A stretch of 60,000 nt of DNA from contig NC_092678.1 in assembly GCF_964355755.1 (NCBI RefSeq), positions 2,319,922 through 2,379,921 on the forward strand, written 5' to 3'. Positions 1 through 10,549 of the stretch are shown in pieces (positions within the stretch are counted from its first letter, which is position 1; each line of letters begins with the position of its first letter). The position numbers were made by a program, and so were the translations under genes. The notes below the pieces were generated by a model. The model was not told the DNA's origin. It ran no database searches and was given only the letters and a program-made list of their open reading frames with translations. The DNA comes from Antedon mediterranea. Lineage: Eukaryota; Echinodermata; Crinoidea; Comatulida; Antedonidae.

Positions 1-9
1 CTTGAATAC

Positions 10-59
10 AAGCCCACCATGGTAACTAGCCCACCATGGTAACTAGCCCACCCTGGGTA
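10..59. repeat. short tandem repeat, about 17 bp x 3
   Basis: Three near-identical copies of a unit around AGCCCACCATGGTAACT lie head to tail at the left edge of the window; the last is degenerate. The array may extend beyond the window. Confidence 0.8.
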
Positions 60-2725
60 ATTGTACGTGTGAAACTACCTCTATTGTGAATTAAGAAGTT
101 AACTCTGTCATCTCTCAGTGGAGTAAAGAAATGTATAACAATTGCATCTGAAATTGATAATAAAAATGTCTATTTTTATAGTATTTGAAGATTTGCACAA
201 GAAAAAAGATATATAAAGTTGATACTATTTTATTCTGGTTTTCATCTTTAAAACTTAATTTAATTTCTACAATAATTGAATACTGTTAAATTATTACTCT
301 GTCGTCTTTTTCCACAAAAGGCAGTAATAAATAAACATTTAAATAACTAAAAATAAAACTGTATTATTGAAAGAAAATAAATGTTATTGTTGATAAATGT
401 ATTGTATAAGATTTATTATTATTATTGTTTTTTAATTAAATTTGTTTTCAATAAAAATTTGAAACGAAAAAATATTTTATTGTATTTTATTTATAAATGT
501 TTATTGTAAAAGATTAATTATTGATAATGTTTTTAAATAATTTTTTTAGAATTTTTGTCAAAAATTTTTCTAATAAAATAAATTACTTGCCATTATATTG
601 GTTTTTTTTATTTGTCTTATTTACAGTGTACATATATTTTTATCATGATTTTACCAATAGTAGTATCGAAAAATAAATTAATATTTCTATTAAAAAAAAT
701 AACTTTCGAAACTAAAATAAAATGTGGACATTAATTCATGAGACATAAACATGTACCCTATTCACGAAATGTTGTTGTCCTCGAATTTCACACGTAAAAT
801 ACGCGCGAGACTGATGTTACAAAATTATGACTATAACGATAATTAAAATTATTTTTTTATCACATTTGTGCCTCCACTGATAAAAATTGAAAGGCTTCCG
901 ATCAACAGTAGGCCTATACAGAATAATAATTTAATAGAGCGGAAAATATCATGGGTAATATCTGTAATATCTGGGCACAGTGCTAGACGTATAACTGTGA
1001 AGATATTGAAATTCCCAAATGAATATTAAATTAATATGAATCCCATGAAAAATAGATATAAGATCAATATGTTTTAGCTACCTCTTACTAGTAGTAGACC
1101 ATGTCTCATACGATGTGTTTAAAAGAAATCTTTAACATGAAAAGGTGGTCGTTTTAAGTGGTCCTATAATAGAAACAGACATTAATTTTTTTTCGCTATT
1201 ATCGAACGAAAAATTATGTTAAACAGTTACCGTATAGTTTGACGTAATGAATTGGATTAAAACAAACCGATGTTATCAGCATGGCAATTTTAATTGATTA
1301 ATAATTTATTACAATAGACGTACATAAAGTTCAGAAACTTTTTAATGAAACTTTTATAACTTTATAATAAAAAATATATAAAAAACATACGCACGTATAA
1401 GGAAACCCACCTTTTGTTTGGTTTTATAAACGCAACGTGTAGTAAGAGGGCGCCAGATAACACGCTACGTAGGAAGTGGCAAGAGGCGTCCTTTTCCGAG
1501 CCCGCTCTTCGTAAGCGCAGTTGTTTAGCAGAAGAACCCATGATTAATTTGTTTTGGCATAAAGTTTGAAAGGTAGTACTTATATATATTATTGGGGTAG
1601 TGACATGTATGTTTCAATATGTTAACTGGAACAACGTACAACACACAATGTGTGTTGTTAGGGAGATAGACGTCTGTGATTAAATTACAGAGTGCTAAAT
1701 ACATGATGGCCGTGCGGCGCAAACGCCACACTCTATAAAACGCCAACGCTGTACGGTTGTGTTTGCGTCCCTTTGAGCGAGTCACTGCGCACTGGGTCAT
1801 GATTATTTTAGCTAACATGGGTAGAAAGGAGTGGGCCTAGACTATTTTTTAGTCGCCGATATTTTATAACATAAACCACCTGTATTACTACAATGTTCAC
1901 TGGTGGAAATCAGACACATAACCCATGATAGTTAACGATAATTTACTTGTTTTAACAACGGCGAATGTGGATAATTGAATCCATCCCCGCCGCTTGTCGA
2001 GATCTCCCAGAGTGTTTCGTCATCAAAAAGTTCAAATAATCATTCCTATCGCAACATACGACTCGATGCAATACATAATAATTAATATTATTTTCTAAAC
2101 ACTTCCGAATTTAATTCCACTGAAAATGTGTTTCTTGTATTTATATAAAAGCAAATAAATGTTGAAATTGTATATTATTAATGATTATTAAAAACAGTGA
2201 TCAAGCTAAGCCTAGGCCTACTGTAGCTAGACAGGTTTCCCTTCTTTCTAGCTAGCTAGTTACTAGGCCTAGACTGGCTAAGCCAATATAAGAAATATGA
2301 AGAAAAATGAATTGTTGAAATTGCAGATTGGAATAAGTGTGCATCTGGATGTGCTATAAAATTATTGATGAAATAAAAATCTAATACAGTATAAATTGTA
2401 CCACCAAATAGATTATTTGCACATATTATATTCCGAAATATATAAAAGAAGGCGTTGGTCATGGAATAACTTATTAAATTATAATTATACCTAGTCTTAC
2501 TACTCTGATTTTATGTCAATGATTAAATTGTTCATGTGGTGTAGGAATATGCCCTTTTTTTGTTGTTTATTACCCAGTGTGCCATACATATGCCAACGCT
2601 CCCATTTTAGCTGCGAGACTGCCACATTTTGGACTTGTATCCCGGCCTAAGATTATTCTTCCTCCCGTTTATCCACATTTTCTTTCGTATTACAACAAGG
2701 CCTACAGAGTCAGTCTATATTATTG
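60..2725. other. AT-rich intergenic DNA and probable 5' region of the zinc-finger gene
   Basis: Mostly A/T-rich sequence with many poly-T and TTAAA runs. A less AT-rich patch at about 1430-1850 has several CG dinucleotides and could be a promoter for the downstream zinc-finger gene, but I see no clear TATA box or first exon. The ORFs here are short, have no recognisable domain and no splice context, so I call no gene. Confidence 0.5.
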
Positions 2726-2791
2726 TGAATCCGCAACTTTCAATTCTCGTTGTTTTACATTGTAGGGTTGGTGCACAATAACTGTTACAAA

Positions 2792-5462
2792 ATGCAGTAC
2801 ATTCAGAATGATATGCTGAGGGCGTGGGTTGTAGAACATTTGAAAAAGACTATTTTTATGAAGGTAAAGTATTATTACTGTATTATCATCCTCAATAAAT
2901 AAATGTCAGCCGGACTCATTGGGTTAAAGCAGATTCGTAAATGAAATTCTTTTTTTTCTTGTGATACAGTATATTAATAATGATATTATAACACTAACAG
3001 ATACAATATTATTTATTATTGTTAGCAAAGGAAACATACAAAATTTAAAACAAAATGTATAGGCTTATAAATGAAAGAACCCCACTAATACTATTTTACT
3101 AAATTTAAAAAAATCAGTTCTTTAATTATTATAGATTTGTAAATGAATTCTTTGAGCTATACATCAACCAAATAAGGGTTTTAACATTTGACCCCTTCCC
3201 TCATTTTAATGCGATGAAAGGGAAGGGTGGTTCAACAAATGTCCCGCCCTTCCTACTGGATATTTTCGGCCAATAATTTTGTATAGGTCACCCTAATATA
3301 AAATATTTATTTGCATTTAGGAAGGGTTAGTATTATCCAAAAGTTTTACTTTCGCTTTGATTTAGCTGTTTGCACTTATTTTATTTGTTTCTCATTTGAG
3401 ATCCAGCCACTGATATCCTCGGCATTGTTATTTTTTTAAATAACTTTCCTTTTGATATTTATTAAATATATATATAAATTTTGAATGCATAATTGTTTTT
3501 CAGGCGCATGAACTATACGTACAGACAAGGTGCGAAGTGTTTTTGTTGGTAAAGCAAGACAACACAAAGAATGGCCAGTACTATGCTTCTGGTGAACTCC
3601 TTAAGGAATTTGACAGAACTGGTGTACTGAAATCATGCAACTTTGAGCGCATTGTCGATGGCAGAGGGGTTGGTATCTCTGATAGACAAATACAATTTGG
3701 CTCCGAGAATGATGATTGCTGTGTCGAGGTTAAGGTATCGGAAAACAGTGTTTCAAACAGCAATCCGTCACCTACACCAATACCTACTGGATTGGTGGCA
3801 CAGCCCTTGCCAGTCAATGTCAAAAACAAGGTTGGCCCAACTCCGATGCAGATACAGGTCGTTGATGAAAAAGGTAACATCGTACCAAGCAGTAACTTAT
3901 TCCAGCTTCAACCGGTTGTCAACTCAACTACTACCCAAGGTGGGTCCATACAAGTTTTAAATAACTATGTAATGATGGCAAAGGGAACGACACCCTCTCC
4001 GCTTACATCTACGCCTATAAACAAGAAACAAGCTTCACCAAAAACCAAGTTGAAGATAATTCTTCCTGCTACTGCTGCTCCTCCTCCTCCACCACCACCA
4101 CCAGTAGCAATTAGCCGCAGTCAGGTCAGTCCTGCTGAGTCCTTAGATAATTCTAACATTGAGCTACTTAAGAACATCAGAGGCGATGCCTGCACTGAAG
4201 CTTCCACAAGTCAGACAATATGTGAATGTGGTATTTGCAACAAGACGTTCCGTAATCCAGATGTCCTCCGTAAACACATGAATCGCTTCCACACAGAGTA
4301 CGTCGGCGAAGGTGGCGCCAAAGACTTTCCTGGTAGAAACGATGAAGGACGATTTCCGTGCAATGTATGCGGGAAAACATACAAGTACCACCACCATATG
4401 AAGGAACATCGTCAGACCCATGCTACCATCAAACCGTTCATCTGTAAAGTCTGCGATAAACAGTTCCACCGTCACCGAGAGCTACGCATTCATCAGCTAC
4501 GCCACACCAGTTTGCCGAAGTACAAGTGTGCTCAATGCAGCAAGGCTTATTACACACTGGCTAGTCTAAAGGAACACCAGCACACGCACACTGGCCACAT
4601 GATCTGCTGCCACTTGTGTGGAAAGAGCTTTGGACAACGATCCAGCCTGGCTACACATCTTCATGTTAGCCACAATATTACATTCAAGCAGCAAACTGAG
4701 AAAGGATTACTGGTTCAGGACGGTGAAAACATCAATGAAGAAGGTGAGATCACGCCAGGTTCCATGCTTGAAAACATTGACTCCAGCATGAGCGAGTGCT
4801 TCTCACAACTTGACTCTGCCAAGAAAAGCGAAAGTGAAGAGGAGGTACTCCGAGATATGCAGAAAGAAAGTAATAACATCATCATCAAAGAGGAGCCGCT
4901 TGACGCGGAGTATGAAAAGGTCATGCTTTCGTGCTCGGTGATCGCAGACGAGAGCGGTGATGAGAATCAGGACGAAGCAGCAGGTCTAGTGGTGGAGAAG
5001 ATTCAAAACTATGTGAAGGGAACGGAAGATGATATCCTTATGGAAGAGAGTGAGGGAGATGAAGATTGTGATGACGAAGAAGGGTCGATATTGTTGACTG
5101 CAGAATCTGATGGTGAAGAGGACGATGACAAAGCTTTAGAAGAAGGCGAGATCAGCATGAGTAAAGAATGCGACATCTGTGGCAAGAAGTTTGAACATGC
5201 TCAAGATATGCTGATGCATCGCTGCATACATTTTGAAACTACCATCACTCACAAATGCTCGTATTGCGAAGAGGTGTTCAACGAAGCCAGTCACCTACGT
5301 GTTCACCTAACCACTCACGTCGGCGCGTTTACACGACAGTGCCTCATATGCGGACGCGACTTCACACGCGCAGCTGATGTACGTCGCCATCTACGAGGAG
5401 CTTCTTGTCGACCAATCAAGAAGCCTAATTTGACCTCTGACATACCTATGGTCACTTCATAA
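2792..5462 (+). CDS. C2H2 zinc-finger protein with MADS-like N-terminus (676 aa)
   Basis: Probable nuclear DNA-binding protein. Two coding exons: 2792-2863 (donor AAG|GTAAAG) and 3504-5462 (acceptor TTTTTCAG). They join in phase 0 to give 676 residues. The start is the first ATG after an in-frame TGA at 2726. Residues about 15-65 resemble the core of a MADS box: the stretch MKAHELYVQTRCEVFLLV, then YYAS, follows the pattern seen in MEF2/SRF, but the basic DNA-contacting stretch is weak. Next come a Ser/Thr/Pro-rich region with a Pro run near residue 190 and five C2H2 fingers at about 235-405. An acidic linker holds a sumoylation-type motif (IKEEP) near 480. Three C-terminal fingers follow at about 575-665; the last ends in Cys in place of the second His. 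AATAAA at 5509 suits a short 3' UTR. I cannot assign an orthologue. Confidence 0.88.
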
Positions 5463-5508
5463 ATAATATATAATGATTTTTACACTATTAAAGCAACTTA
5501 TTATAAAT

Positions 5509-5514
5509 AATAAA
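5509..5514 (+). terminator. polyadenylation signal of the zinc-finger gene
   Basis: AATAAA lies 47 bases after the TAA stop. A second A/T-rich AATAAA follows near 5545. The hexamer is canonical, but the sequence is AT-rich, so it could occur by chance. Confidence 0.5.
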
Positions 5515-5529
5515 ATTGTAGAATTTTCT

Positions 5530-6110
5530 TTGTTATTGATCATAAAATAAAATTGAAGTTTAATTTGGCTGAATTTGAGTAAATTTGATATTTTTCTAAG
5601 AAAAGTATATAAACATATAACCTATTATGAAAATGCAAGAAAATAATGTATTATATTTCGTATGTAAATAATAGTTTAGTTTAGAGCACTAGTAGACACA
5701 AACATATTCATGATAATTATGATGAAAAAATTTAATTTATAAAATGAACTGTTAGTCTTGGAGAAGTGAGTTTTTTAAATGTTTTGTTGTATAGAATGCT
5801 ATCATTTTAACTTCTATAATGCACATCATCTAATAGCACTAATACTAATTTTATTGTAGTTTAACAATATATTAAGAGTGAATACTAACTCATTACAGTA
5901 ATAAAATTGGTATAGAATTTAGTGAAACATGATGTACTGTCAATATGTGTTGTTTGCTAGCTCCGTCTGGAACCCAGACTAATATAGAGATAGTAACTGC
6001 AGTTAGTTGCCGGATTTGTTTTCAGTTTCCTACTCGTAACAGCTACTGGTTGGTTCTCCCTAAAGTAGACCTAACTTTACCAATCACAATCGAAAATGTC
6101 GTTTGTGATG
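5530..6110. other. intergenic DNA, nothing recognised
   Basis: AT-rich sequence without an open frame of interest between the zinc-finger gene and the first MITE copy. Confidence 0.5.
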
Positions 6111-6232
6111 TTTAAAGCTTGATTTCCATTAGTAAGACGCCAGCGAGTGGACCAATAAAAAGCGACAGTTCTGATAATCCATCGCTTATGATTGGTCGAA
6201 TTGCTTTCGCTGCGCTTACATATTATGCAATT
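6111..6232. mobile_element. degenerate MITE copy, GGTTCCCACTAG family
   Basis: The left end (AGCTTGATTTCCATTAG) matches the terminal inverted repeat of the family seen best at 9372-9556 and 54117-54298. The inner part shares the ATCCATCGCTTATGATTGGTC segment (compare CATCGCTTGTGATTGGTC in other copies). The right end is eroded. Confidence 0.6.
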
Positions 6233-6515
6233 AAATGTTTATTTATGTGACAGTTTATCGAAGGCATCAATATGCTAAAATGCTTTTAAAAAAGTTTATC
6301 CTTACCCTATGTATCATACCATGATATATAGTAGGTACTGAAGATAATGTCTATAGATTATGAAGAACATTTAATAAATAAATGTAGGCCTAAAGTTGAT
6401 CGAAATTCGGTTATAGGATAAAAATCATTTTTTAAAAATGAATCCGCCTCTTGCAGAAAGTCAATTTTAATGATGTATTGTGGTTTGGAAATTACCATTA
6501 AAATGTTCAATCTAA

Positions 6516-6737
6516 ATGTGTAGATTACCTAATCACTGGAAATGTCACACTTTACGATTTTATTTGGTTTTAAACACAAAATCTAAATTGAATGCCCATT
6601 TCATTTCATACGGTTGCCTTAACGCTCAACGCTTTTGGAAGAAGTCATTGTCGCTCATGCATTTAAATAGAAATTGTCAGTCATTAGGCCTATTACTCAA
6701 CAGTTGCAGCTTACATCGTGTGCACTTGACTGAAAAG
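6516..6737 (+). promoter_or_regulatory. possible 5' UTR exon of the death-domain gene
   Basis: A perfect splice donor (AAAAG|GTAAGT) stands at 6737, and the coding exon of the next gene begins with a splice acceptor at 7701 after only 12 nt of leader. An upstream non-coding exon is therefore needed, and this is the best local candidate. The short ORF that runs through it has no recognisable domain. The exon's 5' boundary is unknown. Confidence 0.3.
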
Positions 6738-6759
6738 GTAAGTTTGAAACTATGCTAAA

Positions 6760-7699
6760 ATGAATTTGTAAACTTAGTTAATGATAGTGACAAATGACTT
6801 TTGTAAGAAAGTAACATCTAAATTATTAAAAATTATCGTGGTATGATCTACAATTTAACATTTTATGCTTTATGATTGAAAATAATAGTACCTGCTACGG
6901 AATGGCCTATAAATCATATTGTCAACAAGTTAAACTAGGTAAAGTAATCCTCATGATATCGGGAGAGTATGAATCTGATAAATGAAACTACTAGGCCTAC
7001 CGCTCTGGGGCGGGTAGGCCTATACTTGATAGAGGGGGGGGGGGGGGGAGTATACCGTTTTTAACGGATAATCAATTTAAATAGACTCCATTACACCACG
7101 GACTATAATATAGGTTCATTAGTACATGTACCAGTTCACTCTTCTCTGACGGTTCCAACCAGTAATGTTTCCATTCAGGGCGCCGACGTACGTCACATGT
7201 GCTATTTTTAAATTAACCAATTTTTGCAACAATGCAAATGGAAATTACATTTCTTATAAATAATATAAAAATAATTTGTTCATACATGTCATTGCACAAT
7301 TAATATTCTCTTATACCTTTGATTGAACTACAGACCTATCTGAACTTTGAATCTTTAGCTTTATTTAGTTTTATGCTGAATTCTAAACTAAAGGACGAAA
7401 GGAAACTAAACCTATTTAGCATTTAGACATGCCTATACATTTTGCATCATATAAACATACCATGGCAATACAATATACGTTTTGGTTGATATGGGAGTGA
7501 ATTCCTTAATTATGCTCAGCTCCAGCATGTCTAGAAGACAGTGATGCTGCACTATGTCTGAAAATGTTTACAAAATAATAAATGAATAATGACAATAATA
7601 ATAATACTCATTGAACAAATTTGGTGACAATTAACAAACAGATTGCATTGCGGACACCCTGATAATGACATTTAATTAATTATCGTCTATGTTAATTTC
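6760..7699. other. intergenic or 5' intron DNA with a poly-G tract
   Basis: Contains a run of about 16 G at 7033-7048 after a TAGGCCTA-rich stretch, otherwise AT-rich sequence. No gene is visible. Confidence 0.5.
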
Positions 7700-7713
7700 A
7701 GCTATAAACCATC

Positions 7714-8725
7714 ATGAGCGAGAGTTTGTACACAACAGAAAGCGAATATATATATGAAACTGTAGGTCCAGGTTTATCAAGCTTAACAGATGAAGATTCT
7801 CTAGAAGGTAGAGCAAACCTACAGCCAGAATCCACTTTCACTTCACTATCGTCGATAAATGAATATGAAAATTGGCATTGGGAACAACGTACAAAGGAAG
7901 GAGCTGAAGAGGAACCTAAAAAAGAACCAGTAGTATTTTCTCAGGGAGATGTAATGCAACCAACATTAAATCCTTTCCTTAGTAGTGTAGGAGTTCCGGT
8001 TTACGCTACCGACACTAATATTTTCCCAAGCTATAAAACACAAACAGCCGGAGATCTTAAAGAAGAAGCATGTTTCTTTGAAGTTGAAAAACGTGTTGAT
8101 GAGGAAAAAGCAGCAGTGACAAAATTTAATAGAAACGTTTACGAAAACATGACTACCGGTAAAGTGTCCGCTTTATTTCTTCTATGTCATAAAGAACGTT
8201 CTGTGTGACGTTTGTGACTGAAAATTAGGCATTTAGATAAAAATGTCTACGAATGTGTATTTTTGCAAAACTCGGAGAATATTACATTTACTAAAATGAT
8301 TTTTCTTATTTCAGTTACTGATGTTTTTGAAAGTAATATTTTTCAATGCATTTCCAAAACCAATTACATTTTTTTTACTAATAGGAGCTGCGGAAAATTT
8401 AAAGAGAAGTCTCGATGAAGATATGAAACAGATGAAGGGTTCTATTAAAAAGAAGATTGGTATGGCACTGGATGTTGATATTCCTGCAGGAAACAACTGG
8501 CAGGTCATCGCTGAAGAGTTGAATGTACCAAGAGAAGCTATACGTCTATGGGATAGTAAGAATGATGCTGTTCCTATGTTTAGTCCCACAGAACACATGT
8601 TTAAACATCTGACAGGTGCATCTGATAACATTCCGACAGTTCGAAACTTGCACAAAGTGTGCATAGAATACGAACGTTACGATGTCGTCAGAGTCATTAA
8701 TGAATATTATGACCTCAATGATTAA
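7714..8725 (+). CDS. death-domain protein (261 aa)
   Basis: Likely cytoplasmic signalling adaptor. Two coding exons, 7714-8158 (donor CCG|GTAAAG) and 8385-8725 (acceptor TTTTTTACTAATAG), join in phase 1. Only this acceptor keeps the conserved frame; the CAG at 8314 would change it. The start ATG follows an in-frame TAA at 7705 in the same exon. Residues 1-150 are acidic, rich in Glu/Ser/Thr and look disordered, with no signal peptide or membrane segment. Residues about 168-258 fit a death domain: the helix 1 to 2 region with GNNWQVIAEELNV, then SPTEHMFKHL, then a C-terminal helix ending in VVRVINEYY. Death domains pair with other death domains in immune and apoptotic signalling. Size and layout recall IMD-like or other single-domain adaptors, but I cannot name the subfamily. 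Confidence 0.82.
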
Positions 8726-8775
8726 TATTCCAATAGTATTTTAAAATATCATTATGAAAACAGTTTACTTACAAA

Positions 8776-8781
8776 AATAAA
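8776..8781 (+). terminator. polyadenylation signal of the death-domain gene
   Basis: AATAAA stands 51 bases after the stop codon in a suitable position. The signal is judged by motif and spacing only. Confidence 0.55.
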
Positions 8782-8789
8782 AGATCAAT

Positions 8790-9371
8790 TCTGCGTGATT
8801 TGTACTTTGGTTGGCATAATTTACTGAATTCATAATTCTATTTTTTTAGGTTTCTGTCGTAAGCAAAAATACAAAAAAAAAATAAATAAATAAAAGAAAA
8901 AGATTAGCATAAAAACATAAATTTCTCCGCACCGTGATGTAAATGTAGCCCGTTTTTCTTAGAAGATAACAATAATACAAGCCCCGGGAGCTTTATTCAA
9001 ATCTTTTATTCAAATCATGAATAATTCATTAGAAGAATTATTATATAATGGGACATTATATAGGGCGCTAATAATTAAGGTAGTAGGCCTAAATTATTCA
9101 TGATTTCTGCCTTAACCTCACAGGAAAAAATATAATGCAGTCCGGGAATACAAGGCTTTTATTACTGTATGGTTTGGGGTTTTTATGTTGCATATTTTGT
9201 TATTAATAACTTCAAGAAAGAAATGTATAATTTAACCTGATAGATTTCATGTATATATTTCTTAATACTTTGGTAGTGATATATTAAAATTAAAGTTGTA
9301 TTATTTCCATAAACTTCACTATACAAATTACTCATTATTTACTTATGCTTGGTTTCTGACGTAAGGAAACG
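8790..9371. other. intergenic DNA, nothing recognised
   Basis: AT-rich sequence between the death-domain gene and a MITE. It includes a poly-A run near 8872-8890 and short direct repeats of a TTATTCAAATC type near 8994-9015. Confidence 0.5.
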
Positions 9372-9556
9372 TAAAGCGTGGTTCCCACTAGCGACGCAAC
9401 ACAAGGACGTAACGCAACGCAAGTGAATTGACCAATCACAAGCGATGGTTTATTCGCTTGTGATTGCTAACTGTGTATAACATCTCTTGTCATTGGTTAA
9501 AACGCTTGCGTTGCGTTTACGTCCTTGCGTTACGTTCTAGTGGGAACCAAGCTTTA
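9372..9556. mobile_element. palindromic MITE, GGTTCCCACTAG family, near-complete
   Basis: Nearly the whole 185 bp folds on itself. The left end carries TGGTTCCCACTAG, the right end CTAGTGGGAACCA, and the inner arms carry matching AAGGACGTAACGCAACGCAAG-type sequence and its reverse complement. A homologous copy with the same arms is at 54117-54298, and diverged copies lie at 6111, 11184, 26440 and 57922. No ORF is present, so mobilisation would depend on an outside transposase. Confidence 0.88.
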
Positions 9557-10549
9557 GTGATTAAACCAATCGTGGATTCTTTATTCGACTTGTTTAAGTA
9601 GTAAAAGAATGTTTAGAGATCATATCATGCACCTTATATTTTAAAAAAATATTTCATTAATAAACAGTTAAATAAACAAACAAAAAACTCTTCTTTATTT
9701 CAAATCAGTGAACAGCAAATCACTACCACTAACAGACTAAACGTTAAGAACATGATTAGGCCTATGGACCGTTTTGATTTTACGAATAGCTGTATAGATA
9801 AAGTGATGTATGTATCCATAATTAAGCAAAACTCAGATGACACTGCAGTTCATACACAGTAAATACAATATACTGACAATATCACTATTGTAGATTGATT
9901 TTTTTGTAAAAAGATTCAATTCCCGCCACCTCCATGTATGTCACTGCTAAAGGGTGATATTTACTAAATGTCACCTTGGTTTAGTAAATAGGTTTATCAA
10001 CAGGAAATGATTTTAATAAAATCATTACAAGCTGTTGTAGTATAACTGCCTTTTTAAAAGAACAAGTTATATTCTACCTGACGAGGATGTGTTTTGTATA
10101 ATATTCAACCAAGGTAAACAATAACAAATGATAACAATATTGAGCTTGCATCTTAAATTTGCTTTTATTCTAATTAAATAAAATCAACAAACGTGCTAAT
10201 GTGCAAATTTTATATCAATTATCAAGTATCAAATCAGTTGTTGATTTAGAAATCAGGCAAGACAAAGCCATTACACAATCTTAACGAACACCTTAGTAGG
10301 AAGTTACTGCTGAATATAGGTTTTTGCATCCAGTAGGCCTACTATTACAACGTAGAAGAGGATGTTTTTTTCACGCGACCTTTTAACGTTACTTAATTGC
10401 ATAAACGTCACATGGCCAAGTTGTTACAAAAAATTGTTTTTAATTTTTAAGGAACTGGTTTGACAATAGTTTTAAAATAAACAGTTTTAATTGATTTGCA
10501 TTGATAACTGCTTTATACTTCTCATCTTGCAACTGGTCGCAGAGCAATT
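9557..10549. other. 3' flank of the P450 gene, nothing else recognised
   Basis: AT-rich DNA downstream of the minus-strand P450. A TTTATT (AATAAA on the minus strand) near 10163 is a possible distant polyadenylation signal. No other gene is visible. Confidence 0.4.

Noticed and set aside
10-59. Kozak-like CCACCATGG repeats as start codons
   Set aside because: They belong to a short tandem repeat and are followed almost at once by in-frame TAG codons.
1525-1818. 97-codon minus-strand frame
   Set aside because: No recognisable domain, no splice or polyadenylation context, in likely promoter DNA.
8311-8384. Alternative acceptor at 8314 for the second death-domain exon
   Set aside because: It shifts the frame away from the conserved death-domain reading; the acceptor at 8384 keeps it.
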